A stretch of DNA of 64,000 nucleotides, from contig CAXXIH010000001.1 of NCBI GenBank assembly GCA_963663365.2, positions 1,674,001 to 1,738,000 on the forward strand, written 5' to 3'. Source of the DNA: G963663365 sp963663365 (GTDB lineage: Bacteria; Hinthialibacterota; Hinthialibacteria; Hinthialibacterales; G963663365). The position numbers and the translations under genes were made by a program. Under the pieces are notes generated by a model. The model did no database searches and was not told the origin of the DNA. It saw only the letters and a program-made list of their open reading frames with translations. Shown in pieces: positions 52,716 to 62,054 of the stretch. The first letter of the stretch is position 1. Every line of letters starts with the position of its first letter.

Positions 52716-55133
52716 ATGAAAAAGGCTTTCCCCTATTCCGCTCTTTTGTTTCTTATCGGTCTAGTGTTTCTTCTGGATTTACCGTGCAAAGAGCCTCAAT
52801 TGGCGGCTGGCGACTATACGTTTATGTGGTGGGCGCATGGTTGGCGTGGACGTTCGCCTCATGATGAAAAAGTGTTATGTATTCAAACCGGTCATTACGG
52901 TATGGCGATTGATGTAGAAAAGGTGGCACTTTTAAATCTTGGCCCAATTTCCAATGCAATGTCTTATAGCGATGCTTCGCAACAAGGCAATGAGGTGATT
53001 TTTAATTTGCCATCGCCGGATTTGACGCTGATTGTATCTGTCGATGGAGAAGATTTTCATTGTGTGCGGGGCACGGTGGATCAAAGTGATCGCCTGGATT
53101 TTCCCGTACGGATCATCGATAGCGGACGATATGTGCAGCGCGCCGATATTCTCCAATTGACTTTTAAGAATAAGAGCGGCGAGCAGTTGGAAGCCGAGGG
53201 GCGGCTTGAAATTACTGCTTTACCGGAGCGGCTAAGTTTTCTGTTCGAACTGAGTCCAAAGGTTGAGATTGCTAATGCGCGGCTAAGCATTGAAGTGAGT
53301 GGGCATAATTGCCCAACAGATAAAATGAAAGAGCCGCAGAATTTGGAACCCGGTAGGACATATTCGGAGTTTTTTGTTTGGACACCTGAACCTGACGATA
53401 TCGAACGGTTCTCCGGTGCTGAAATTTCCGTAAGTAACCTCAATAAAGAGAATGAAACGCTCCCGATTCAGTACGATGCCATACGCGGCTGGTGCCATAT
53501 TTCATTGCCTTTTGAAGCATGGCAGATTGGTGATGAGCCGGATCATTTAGACCGTTTTACGGTTACGATAAACAATCCAACCGGGCAGATGAAAGTCTGT
53601 CCGCTGCTTTTTGCTCTCGATGAACGTGTTTGGAATATCACCGGCATGTCGCCCATGATGCGTGACCGGGATGGAAATCCGCTTGGTATTCCTGTGCAAA
53701 TTTCAAAAAATTGGCATAGTCAAAAAGACCGTCCACTGCTCTATGATGGTCCTTGGTTTCATGGTTTTACGCTGATCCGTGTTCCGCCGCATGAAGAATG
53801 GTGTGGGGAATTTGATCTTGCCTATGCCCGGTGGGGCGGTGTTCCTGCTGCCTCTCATGCCCAATTGTGTTTGATCGGTTGGGGCGTCAACCAGTTGTGG
53901 GATCAAGTGGCAATTGGCAGTTGGGGGGAGTCGATCTGTTACGATCCCGATGTGAATTTGAACCGCTCCATGATCGATGATGTCCGTCCACTCATGGTAT
54001 CGGGGATGGGTGACAACCCCAGGCAAAAATGGTCTTGGACCAACAATGTCGGCGGCGGCGATTTTTTGGTGTATTTCGATGAACGGAACGAAAAGCAATT
54101 CTTAACGCGTATGCGCACGGCCTATCTGCGTTGCGGCCCTAACCTGACTGAAGTTATCTATTCCGGCGTTACCGCTGATGGGGCGATCCAGGCGCAGATT
54201 GCGGTCTCGACTCCGCGTTGTGACGATATTAATCGCGCTTATCATCACATTCGTTACGATGTTTTAAAACCCGTGCCGTTTGAACGTCTCGCTTTTTATC
54301 AATTAGGAGCCGATAACTACAACGATCATCAATTCACAACCATGGCCAGAGGGAATGCTGATGGGCTTAAAGAAGAATGGAATGTCCAGCAGGGCGGGAA
54401 GCGATACCACAAGCAAGGTCTTTTGTGTGATGGCGTGGCGCCTTGGTTTTCTCTTCACGATGCAATCAGCCGCGCACGCGGACAAGGCGCATGGGCCAAT
54501 CGTGGGATGGTGGTCCGTTCCTGGAAAGCACGGTTGGGGAGGAAGGATATTCCCGTGCCCTATGCTTCGGTTTTTGGCACTGAAAACGGTCCTCCCAGCG
54601 CCAATGTGGAACTCTCACCGCCGCCGGAACTAAATCGGCTTGAGCCCGGAGATTTTGTTGAGGCTGATATCGAGTTACTTGTAATGCCCATTTCGGCTGA
54701 TGACTATTACGGCCCCAATGAGCCCTTGCGCCGCCATTTGGCGGAATATGGTAATACATGGCAGCCGGTTCATCGGCAGGCTGCCGGGAATCAACTTAAA
54801 CTTGTTGTGGATCGGGGACGGCTGGTTCGCGGCTATCCTGTTGTTATTGAAGTCGGTGCCAATGGAGATGCTGAATTGCAGATTGAAGGCGGGCTTGGAT
54901 ATGTGCCTATTCGCTTTGAGGGTGTCGCCGGTATAAGCGGCCAGCAATTATGGATGGAATGTGAAGGAGACCGGAGGCTCATCGATCAGTCTGTCCATGG
55001 CCACGATTTTTGGCAGACCGATTTCAATCCGGCTTCGCGACGCTATGCTATTACATACAATGTTTTGCTGGATGCGAAGAAGGATGGTGAAGGAAAGGTC
55101 CGGCTGGTATTTGAATCGAAACCAAAGCCCTGA
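52716..55133 (+). CDS. large secreted protein of unknown family
   Basis: An 805-residue protein with an N-terminal signal or anchor (MKKAFPYSALLFLIGLVFLLDLP). The body is rich in Trp and aromatic residues and in beta-strand patterns, for example YTFMWWAHGWRGRSP, LTLIVSVDGEDFHCVRGT, WFHGFTLIRVPPHEEWCGEFDLAYARWGG and YYGPNEPLRRHLAEYGNTW. Several stretches (HDFWQTDF, WSWTNNVGGGDFLVYFDERN) resemble polysaccharide-active or glycan-binding beta-sandwich proteins, but I recognise no family and no catalytic pair. GGAG lies upstream. The next gene, an exported rhodanese, starts 15 nt after its stop and may be co-transcribed. Confidence 0.65.
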   Translation: MKKAFPYSALLFLIGLVFLLDLPCKEPQLAAGDYTFMWWAHGWRGRSPHDEKVLCIQTGHYGMAIDVEKVALLNLGPISNAMSYSDASQQGNEVIFNLPSPDLTLIVSVDGEDFHCVRGTVDQSDRLDFPVRIIDSGRYVQRADILQLTFKNKSGEQLEAEGRLEITALPERLSFLFELSPKVEIANARLSIEVSGHNCPTDKMKEPQNLEPGRTYSEFFVWTPEPDDIERFSGAEISVSNLNKENETLPIQYDAIRGWCHISLPFEAWQIGDEPDHLDRFTVTINNPTGQMKVCPLLFALDERVWNITGMSPMMRDRDGNPLGIPVQISKNWHSQKDRPLLYDGPWFHGFTLIRVPPHEEWCGEFDLAYARWGGVPAASHAQLCLIGWGVNQLWDQVAIGSWGESICYDPDVNLNRSMIDDVRPLMVSGMGDNPRQKWSWTNNVGGGDFLVYFDERNEKQFLTRMRTAYLRCGPNLTEVIYSGVTADGAIQAQIAVSTPRCDDINRAYHHIRYDVLKPVPFERLAFYQLGADNYNDHQFTTMARGNADGLKEEWNVQQGGKRYHKQGLLCDGVAPWFSLHDAISRARGQGAWANRGMVVRSWKARLGRKDIPVPYASVFGTENGPPSANVELSPPPELNRLEPGDFVEADIELLVMPISADDYYGPNEPLRRHLAEYGNTWQPVHRQAAGNQLKLVVDRGRLVRGYPVVIEVGANGDAELQIEGGLGYVPIRFEGVAGISGQQLWMECEGDRRLIDQSVHGHDFWQTDFNPASRRYAITYNVLLDAKKDGEGKVRLVFESKPKP

Positions 55134-55148
55134 AATGCGGGGAGAAAA

Positions 55149-55571
55149 ATGTTCAATCAATTATCTCTTTACGGCTTTTTAATTGCATTGGTAGCATCCA
55201 CAGCCACCGTAGAATTAATTTCACCTTCGGATGCATTGGACAATGTAGGCTCGCCCGATGTTTTATTTCTGGATGTCCGTGAATCCTTTGAGTATGAAAC
55301 CGGACATATTCCGGGCAGTATCCTGATGCCGCTCAGTAGCGGTGTGCTTGGAGAACGCTGGTCTGAATTGCCCACGGACAGTTTGATTATTGTCTATTGC
55401 CGGTCCGGCAGCCGTAGCGCAACCGCTGCCGCTTTTTTGGAATCGAAAGGATTTACGCAGCTTTTAAATATGTCCGGCGGTTTTACGGCCTATACCCAAG
55501 TGCCTGATGCGCAGATTGAAACAGGACCGTACCAAGAACCGTCTTTGGTTAATGAGTGGATGCTGTATTAG
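55149..55571 (+). CDS. exported single-domain rhodanese
   Basis: A 140-residue rhodanese with an N-terminal hydrophobic segment (LYGFLIALVASTATVE) and the domain VLFLDVRESFEYETGHIPGSILMPL ... IIVYCRSGSRSATAAAFLESKGF. The catalytic loop CRSGSR has the active Cys and the Arg of the sulfur-transfer family, so it is probably active, likely on the outside of the membrane. GGGGAG precedes the ATG. It may share a transcript with the 805-residue protein gene. Confidence 0.85.
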   Translation: MFNQLSLYGFLIALVASTATVELISPSDALDNVGSPDVLFLDVRESFEYETGHIPGSILMPLSSGVLGERWSELPTDSLIIVYCRSGSRSATAAAFLESKGFTQLLNMSGGFTAYTQVPDAQIETGPYQEPSLVNEWMLY

Positions 55572-55597
55572 ATGTGTCGGTTCTGCATTGCTTCTAT

Positions 55598-56961
55598 TTA
55601 TTCTGGCGTGTTTGTTTCAAACTTACCGGCACGTGATGCGTGCCAGTCGATCTTTCGAGTTACATACATTACTACAGCGAGGATCAGGAATAATCCTGCT
55701 GAGCCGACCAGGAGGGCATAGTCCTGATTCATGAGCAATAGATAGAGATAACCGTAAAGCAAAGCCATCACCACACCCACTACACCGGCGCGTTGCATGC
55801 CTTTTAAAATGGCCATGCAATATAAGGTAATCAGTATTACCACAGCCGCACTGGCGCACAGGTAGGCTGGATTGAAACCGATGTGTTCGGTCAGTGCCAA
55901 TTCCAGAAGATAAAACACGCACATCCCGCGCCCATAAGGAGATATTGGATAACATGAATGCGAAACTTGAAAAGGACTTCCAAAAGCCAAAGCGTGGCGA
56001 ATGTCAATGCAATCAAGAGCATTTTGTATTTGAGACTGCGTTGGATCATCCGGTAATGATCGATGGGAGTGATGAAATTGACGCCAAAGAGAGATGTGGC
56101 AATAGCCTCATCCAAACCTTGTCCTTCCCGCCATGTTTGCGGATAGTTGCGGCCTAAGAAGGGAATTGCCCATGATGCTTCAAAGCCATCGTCATTAAGC
56201 ACGCGCTCCGAAGGAAGCCAACGCCCCTGGAAACTCGGCGCTGTCCAATTGGACTCAACCATGACAGTTGTCTCTTCTCCCAGGGGAGCGAAATTCAAGC
56301 CTTGGCTGCCATTTAGTTTAAGATCAAAGGAAAAATCGTGAGCGCCGCGCGCCCGTCCGGATGCAAGCAACGCATGGATTCCGGAGGTTTGCCGGTTTGT
56401 TTCACCCACACCGGGCAAAAAGCCAATTGATTCCGTATTCCAGGTCAGTGTTGCCGAGTCGGTGATGGCATGAACATCTGAAATACGCACGGATAAATGT
56501 GCCCTGTCCCACAAAATTTTATCTTCAGAGACTCCCCATGGTGTGAAATCGGGTTCGGAAAATTTTCCGGACACTTTCAGATTTAATTGATAGACGGGCA
56601 CTTTATAGATGCCACGGTAGCGTACTTCGCAATCGACATTTCCCAAGGCCTGCAAAGTGTCAGGGAGAAAATAGGCGTGACGTGTTTCGATACGTGTAAG
56701 TATTTTCCCGTCTTTGGCCGGTTCGGTTATCTCGACCTGATATGGGACAACAAGATAGGGGCCGGCGATGGATTGGTCTTTGCCCCATTTCGAGGTGATA
56801 TCTTCGGTTACATTCCGGCTAAGATTTTGACGTTCGCTAAGCACGCCCCGAATCATCTCTATCGGGATTTGGAGAAGCAAAACAAGAAAGAAGATCAGAA
56901 AAATACGTAGAGAGTGAGAATTCTTTATCGAATCCAGGATGCCGACTTTTTCAATGTTCAT
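55598..56961 (-). CDS. creD: CreD-family inner membrane protein, interrupted by one frameshift near 55925
   Basis: Reads as CreD across two frames. The first frame, from ATG 56961 (GGAG upstream), has the N-terminal TM, the periplasmic domain (GPYLVVPYQVEI ... GSQGLNFAPLGEETTVMVESNWTAPSFQGRWLP) and TMs to IQYLLMGAG. The second, one base displaced, continues MCVFYLLELALTEHIGFNPAYLCASAAVVILITLYC ... DYALLVGSAGLFLILAVVMYVTRKIDWH. Together they make about 450 residues, the normal length. One base is missing in the run of three G on the minus strand at 55925-55927 (GGGATGTGC). CreD is linked to envelope stress and colicin tolerance in E. coli; its molecular role is not settled. Confidence 0.85.
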
Positions 56962-57066
56962 GGTGGACTCCATTCCCAAAACCAACCAGGGGCTCAAAAA
57001 CGAGTAACTTGCCTTTCTTGGGCATGAACGTCAGATAACTTAATCCGGTAACGCCCGGCGACGTTC

Positions 57067-58068
57067 CTATTTTTGTGTAATTTCCGCTCTTTCAGGCGGT
57101 TCCCCGATAAATTGCACGATCTCTTCTGCGACTTGGCCGTTTTCGTAGTCCCAAAATATCTGATGATTCGATTTTTCAAGCCAAACGGCCTTCTTCTGTT
57201 CCGCGGGTATGATTTTAAAAGCCCTTTGGGCCTCGGTAAATGAAGCCGCAACATCATTGATTGAATGAAGCAGAAGGATCGGGCAATGAATACGTTCTAA
57301 TGTTTCAGGTTGCCGGGCTTGCTTCCCGATCTCATCCAGTATCTGCAGGCCATGTGTTGGAATCCAAGCATAGGAGACGATTGAATTCTTTACTTCTTCG
57401 CGATTCACCTGCTTAAAGAGTTCGCCTTTGTAAACCCAGCGGATAAAAGGATGCAAAACACGGTTCCAGGATTCGGGTTTTAAAATGTAATACCAGTGGT
57501 ATGTGACTCCATAATAAGGTGCGGCCAATACCAGCCGGTCCGGATTATCTTCGGCTGCGGCGATTGTGCTAAGCGCTCCGCCCATGGAATGGCCGGCCAG
57601 TACAACAGTGCTATAGGTTTCTTTTAGCTTAATCAGTTCTGCATGGACCGCATCGGTTAATTCGTCTGCGGATACTTCTTCAAAATCTAACGGACTGGTT
57701 CCATGACCCGGCAAGCGCATGACACGAACATGCCAGCCATGTTCCGCCAAAATGTCCGGAACAGTATTGAAGTTATTACTTCCACCTACAAAACCATGCA
57801 CCATAAGGATCGCGCCGGTGGCATCAGCGGGACCCAAGTCGCGTTCTTCGGCGCCGATGAGTATGCCGGTTTCAGGATCACGCAACGCCGTTTGGTCAGC
57901 ACGTTGAACCAGGTGATTGGTGACGAGACTGCATCCGGCAAATAATAGGACCAGCGCAATTAATACTCCCGCCAATCTCCTGATTCGGCGACTGATTCCC
58001 TTTTGATTATAATTGCCTTTTGATTTAACTTTCAGCGGGATCGTTCTTATGGAAAGCGGCTTACGCAT
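57067..58068 (-). CDS. lipoprotein-like alpha/beta hydrolase (carboxylesterase/monoacylglycerol lipase-like)
   Basis: A 333-residue protein with a basic N-terminus, a membrane segment and a lipobox-like end (VLLFAGCSLV, Cys at about residue 46). The hydrolase core has the oxyanion motif MVHGFVGGSNNF, LPGHGTSPLDFEEV, the nucleophile elbow AGHSMGG, and the acid and His in HSINDVAAS and SNHQIFWDYENG. This is the Est30/monoacylglycerol-lipase type. GGAG is 5 nt before the ATG. It ends close to the CreD gene on the same strand. Substrate unknown. Confidence 0.85.
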   Translation of the reverse strand: MRKPLSIRTIPLKVKSKGNYNQKGISRRIRRLAGVLIALVLLFAGCSLVTNHLVQRADQTALRDPETGILIGAEERDLGPADATGAILMVHGFVGGSNNFNTVPDILAEHGWHVRVMRLPGHGTSPLDFEEVSADELTDAVHAELIKLKETYSTVVLAGHSMGGALSTIAAAEDNPDRLVLAAPYYGVTYHWYYILKPESWNRVLHPFIRWVYKGELFKQVNREEVKNSIVSYAWIPTHGLQILDEIGKQARQPETLERIHCPILLLHSINDVAASFTEAQRAFKIIPAEQKKAVWLEKSNHQIFWDYENGQVAEEIVQFIGEPPERAEITQK

Positions 58069-58190
58069 CGGAACTCCAATGATTGCGGAACAGAATACAG
58101 TCCAAGATGTGCGCCTTCACCGTCTTGATATACCTATTTTGAAGTATAGCACCAGGTTGCTTTCTTTGCTTGTACGCGTTGGCTGGATGT

Positions 58191-61100
58191 TTATGGCTGC
58201 GCTTCTTTGCCTTTATCGCGATCAAAAGGCATGAGCGCATCAAATAGCGGGACTCGGAATCCTCGTTTGACTTTGGGTGGAGTTTTACCTGCGTTTTCCA
58301 GGGAATTGTTCAGTCGTTCCCAAAAATTAGTAAATGAGACGAGTTTATCGGGATGTCCCAATGTGAATGTCAACCGGTTGCGGACAGTAAACCAGGACAT
58401 GAAGTCCGTTCGTGGGATCACGAAGTAGCATGGCCCCGTATCGGTTTGGGAGTCGTAATCTTCACCGTTCTCTTTTAAACCTCCCCAAATCCGAAAACCA
58501 TCTTTGTTGAGTTCGGAGCGGACTCTCAATCTGGAGAACCCGAACTCGTTTGAGCCGATCATTGTCAAGGTCATTGCCGGATGCTCCGAAATTTTGATGA
58601 TCTGTTCCAATGCCTCCCTGCTTAATCCGCCAAATTCGTTGGGAGAGGAATATAAATCCAAATCGAAGCGAAGCGGTATAATCTGCGATTGAGTGCAATC
58701 CAATTCAAAATTAGTAATGCGCCCCGAGAGTTTTCCTCGAATCAATCCAAAACCGAAGTATGTTGTCACTGCTTCGAAATCGAGTTCCTGCAATTGAATA
58801 TCGGAAGACCATACCGGATATTCGGTCAGCGGATCACTGACTTCGATATCGCTCACCGTGATCGTTCCGTTAAATGCTTTGGCCACAAAAATGCCTCCGT
58901 ATGAATGCAAACGGTCCGCATTTAAGGTGATTTCATGCAGATTGGCCGAAAGACTGGAAGGTTCGCCATACCCTTGCAAAAAGCCGAGTTGCAGCAAGTC
59001 CACGTCTTTTAGTCCCAGACTTGTGCGGATTTCCCAATCGTCTTCTAGGAACCTGTCGATTTGTAGTGATCCGAATGTCACATATCCATTGAGCGTTTCT
59101 ATTTCAAAGCTCTCCGGCCATGAGATTCTCTGACCGGTGATTGCCGGTGTTGAGCTTGGCGTTTTTGAGTGTGACCAAGCCCCAGTGGCCATTTGCAATC
59201 TCAATTTCGCCCGCAGGCGCATCAGGCCGCACGCGGGCTTCGCTGTTGGTGTCAAAAGGCAGCGCACAATGCAGACCCTCAAAGCGAATCGATTCCCCGA
59301 ATTGGATATCATTAAAAACGGCATTGCATTGGCCGCTTGTTTGCCAAACCGCAATCCCTGTTTCCAGTTGGCCCTGGACTGAAAATGTCCCCTCCGCTTT
59401 GGCGGGAGTTAGGCTTGGCCATCGTGATTTTAGCAATGGATTTCCCGCCAATTCCATAAAACGTTTAGCATCTGTGCAGCGAAGCTCATATAGCCCAATG
59501 TTCGGGTTCGATTTCTTGTTGCGGCGGCTCCTCTTCGTAGATGCTTAAATCCAAACTCGGACCTTTGAAATCCATTGTTTTAAAACGCCACTGGGCATTC
59601 CGGTTTTCTGAATCCATATGCAATTGAACGGATGCGCCCGCCGATATCCAAAGCCGCTTCATTGATCAGCAAATTGGGATGCTCAAAGAGTGCATCGACA
59701 GCCACAGAGTCTATGCCGTCATTGTTTTGATAATCGAAACTAAAATGCCCATCTGTGTCCTCAATGCCAATAAATGTATCGGTATTCAAAAACGCCGCTT
59801 CAAGCCCATCCCAATGCACAATGGCCGAAGCCGTCCGAATTTCGCCGTTGCTTCCCTTTGCTTGTCCTGAGATGGCTGGAGGCGAGGATGCATTCACAAT
59901 CAGCGTATTCGATGCTTCAAGAAATCGGCCGGCGATTTGTTCCATGGTGGATTCGAGATTAAGTCGGGAATCCTGTACAAGAACTGACCAATCACCGGTT
60001 GCCGCATTCCATGAGGCCCTACCGGCGCCGTGCAAAGAACCGCTGTTCAGAGACCATTGACCCTCAAAATTTTGTTCTTTGAAATCGCTGCTCTTTGCAT
60101 CCATTGAAAGCGCTATCGGTTCTTTCCATTGAGCCGAACCGAAGATGCTGCGTTCGAATTTGGAGTTTAATTGAAATTCCAGGCTCTGACCGGCGAGCGC
60201 AAGATTGGTTTCGAGCGACCCGTTGTGAATAGCGATTTCATCTGTCACGAGTTGGAGCGACTCGCCGGTTATCTTCAATTCCCCGGAGATCGTGTCTTGC
60301 CGCTTCCAATTCTCTGCATGTAATTCAAGGTCGCCTTGAAGGTTAACCGGGGGCGTTGTTCCGTAGATTTCTGCCACCAACGCAAGTGAATTTTCGATAT
60401 GAGGAAGTTTTACTTGTGCATTTTTAATTTGTATTAAATCCGTAGCGTATTCAATATGCGATGCTTGGGATTTGAGCAAATCTCCGAGTGTGAACGCCAG
60501 CCGGTCAGCGGATACTTTCCGGTCAATATCCAAGTTCTCAATTCGTAAACCAATAGGCGGTGGAGCTATAGTTCTCCCTTGCCATAAAAGGCGCGGTGAA
60601 TCGGCCCTAAGGCTGAGTTCCATCGCGTGGATGCCCCAGGATGGATCGACATTCCCGAAAATATCAAGGTGTGTGGGACCGGTATGGATAGTCTGATCGT
60701 CATGAATGTAGCTTAGATCGAGATTGGGGAATGCGGCCGATAACTTACGCCAACCATCTGAATCAGCTTCCGGTAATTCGATCTCTGAAAGAAAAGTCCC
60801 GCTTACAGGCAAACCCATCTCGACTGGTATGTGTCCGGCAACTTGTGCTGTGGCGGATAGAATTGCTTCGTGCGGCTCATCGTAGATAAGTCTTCCATCA
60901 AAGCCTGCCTCACCCTGATAAGGAAATGTGAAATTGATATCCACATCGGCATCAATTGTCTCAGCGATGCGGGTTAAACGCCCCTTGGCCTTTATGCCGG
61001 GAAATTCTGTCAAATATTCTCGGAACTCCGACGGGATTAATTCACCGGGCAGTCCTTTATCGATTTGCAGTAACCAAACCAACTGCGTTGGCTGCCGGTT

Positions 61101-61796
61101 TGGATGCAACTCCGCATGGATTGTGTGGCCCTCATGGTTTGCAGTGATGACAATGACCGGATTATTTTCAGAATTGAATGGTTCCGGATTCCGGAGATCG
61201 GCCGTTATGCCTTCCAGCGCGAGAGTCTTGTCTTGGAATGCAAACTGTACACGCCCATCCCGTAATGCCACCTGAGGCAGAGGAGGGAGCTCTTCAAATA
61301 AGAATATCCCCGGAATCGGATTTTCGGTGACAGCGCTTTCGGCCTGTGTCTGCAAATGAACATCAAATGAAGGTTCATCGATAATGGCGTTAACAGGGAG
61401 CCAGGATTCACCGCTTTTTTGAATCGAGACCTCGATTTGCCTGATTGAGCCGCCTTTGGGTAAGTTTTCCCAAGGTTCCAGGGTAATACTGCCCGCTTCG
61501 ATCTTGATCTCATTGGTTTTCCAGCCGATATCCAGACGCCGGATTTTTATGGTGGGGAACTCGTTTGGTGTGCCGGGACGCAGGATTACGTTGCGGAATC
61601 GAGGCGCCAGTTTCCATGAGAAGGTGACATCTTCCCATTCCAGTTTTAGGTTGGTTTGGCTCTCAAGTAGTTCCCGGATGCGAGCCGAGCCGCTATCTGA
61701 TCGCACATAATATTCAGCCCCCCAATAGGCCAGAAGAAGTAAAGCGACCAGAAGGAAAAGAAACCCGATGAGGAATTTTCTACCCTTTGAGAGCAT
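58191..61796 (-). CDS. AsmA/YdbH-like giant envelope protein, broken by three frameshifts
   Basis: One N-terminal membrane helix (FLIGFLFLLVALLLLAYWGAEYYV) and a very long chain of beta strands, as in AsmA-family proteins, which bridge the envelope and carry lipids. The N-terminal piece runs 61796-59640 (with LEWEDVTFSWKLAPRFRNVILRPG). Then a +1 shift near 59637 leads to SVQLHMDSENRNAQWRFKTMDFKGPSLDLSIYEEEPPQQEIEP. A +1 shift near 59504 leads to NIGLYELRCTDAKRFMELAGNP, and a +1 shift near 59145 to AITGQRISWPESFEIETLNGYVTFGSL, running to the stop at 58191. Each needs one extra base removed (in GGG, CCC and GG). Repaired, the protein is about 1200 residues. Good coding pattern in all pieces favours consensus errors over decay. 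Confidence 0.75.
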
Positions 61797-61983
61797 TGGT
61801 CGGCAGGTCCTACCTTATCATCTGGAAGCCGTTTGCCCGGGCAAAGAATAAACCCAAGGCGTTATTCCAGTCTCACGAACTTTCCAACTATTTGAATTTA
61901 CTAATTTTACATCTTTCTGAAGGCTGTTGTCAAAAAACCAATTTTCAATGTAGCCGCCTCGAATTGGGCCTGCAAGAACGGTT

Positions 61984-61999
61984 GGCATGGCATATGCAC
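61984..61999 (+). promoter_or_regulatory. candidate sigma-54 promoter of the LysM gene
   Basis: TGGCATG-GCAT-ATGCA: GG and GC ten bases apart, two mismatches to TGGCACG-N4-TTGCA, 55 nt before the ATG at 62055. It would link that gene to the sigma-54 (flagellar) regulon. Confidence 0.5.
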
Positions 62000-62054
62000 T
62001 TGGTTGTGACTGGGATTGTCATCTCTTAACGGCGTAATCGCCGGAGGAAGAGTC

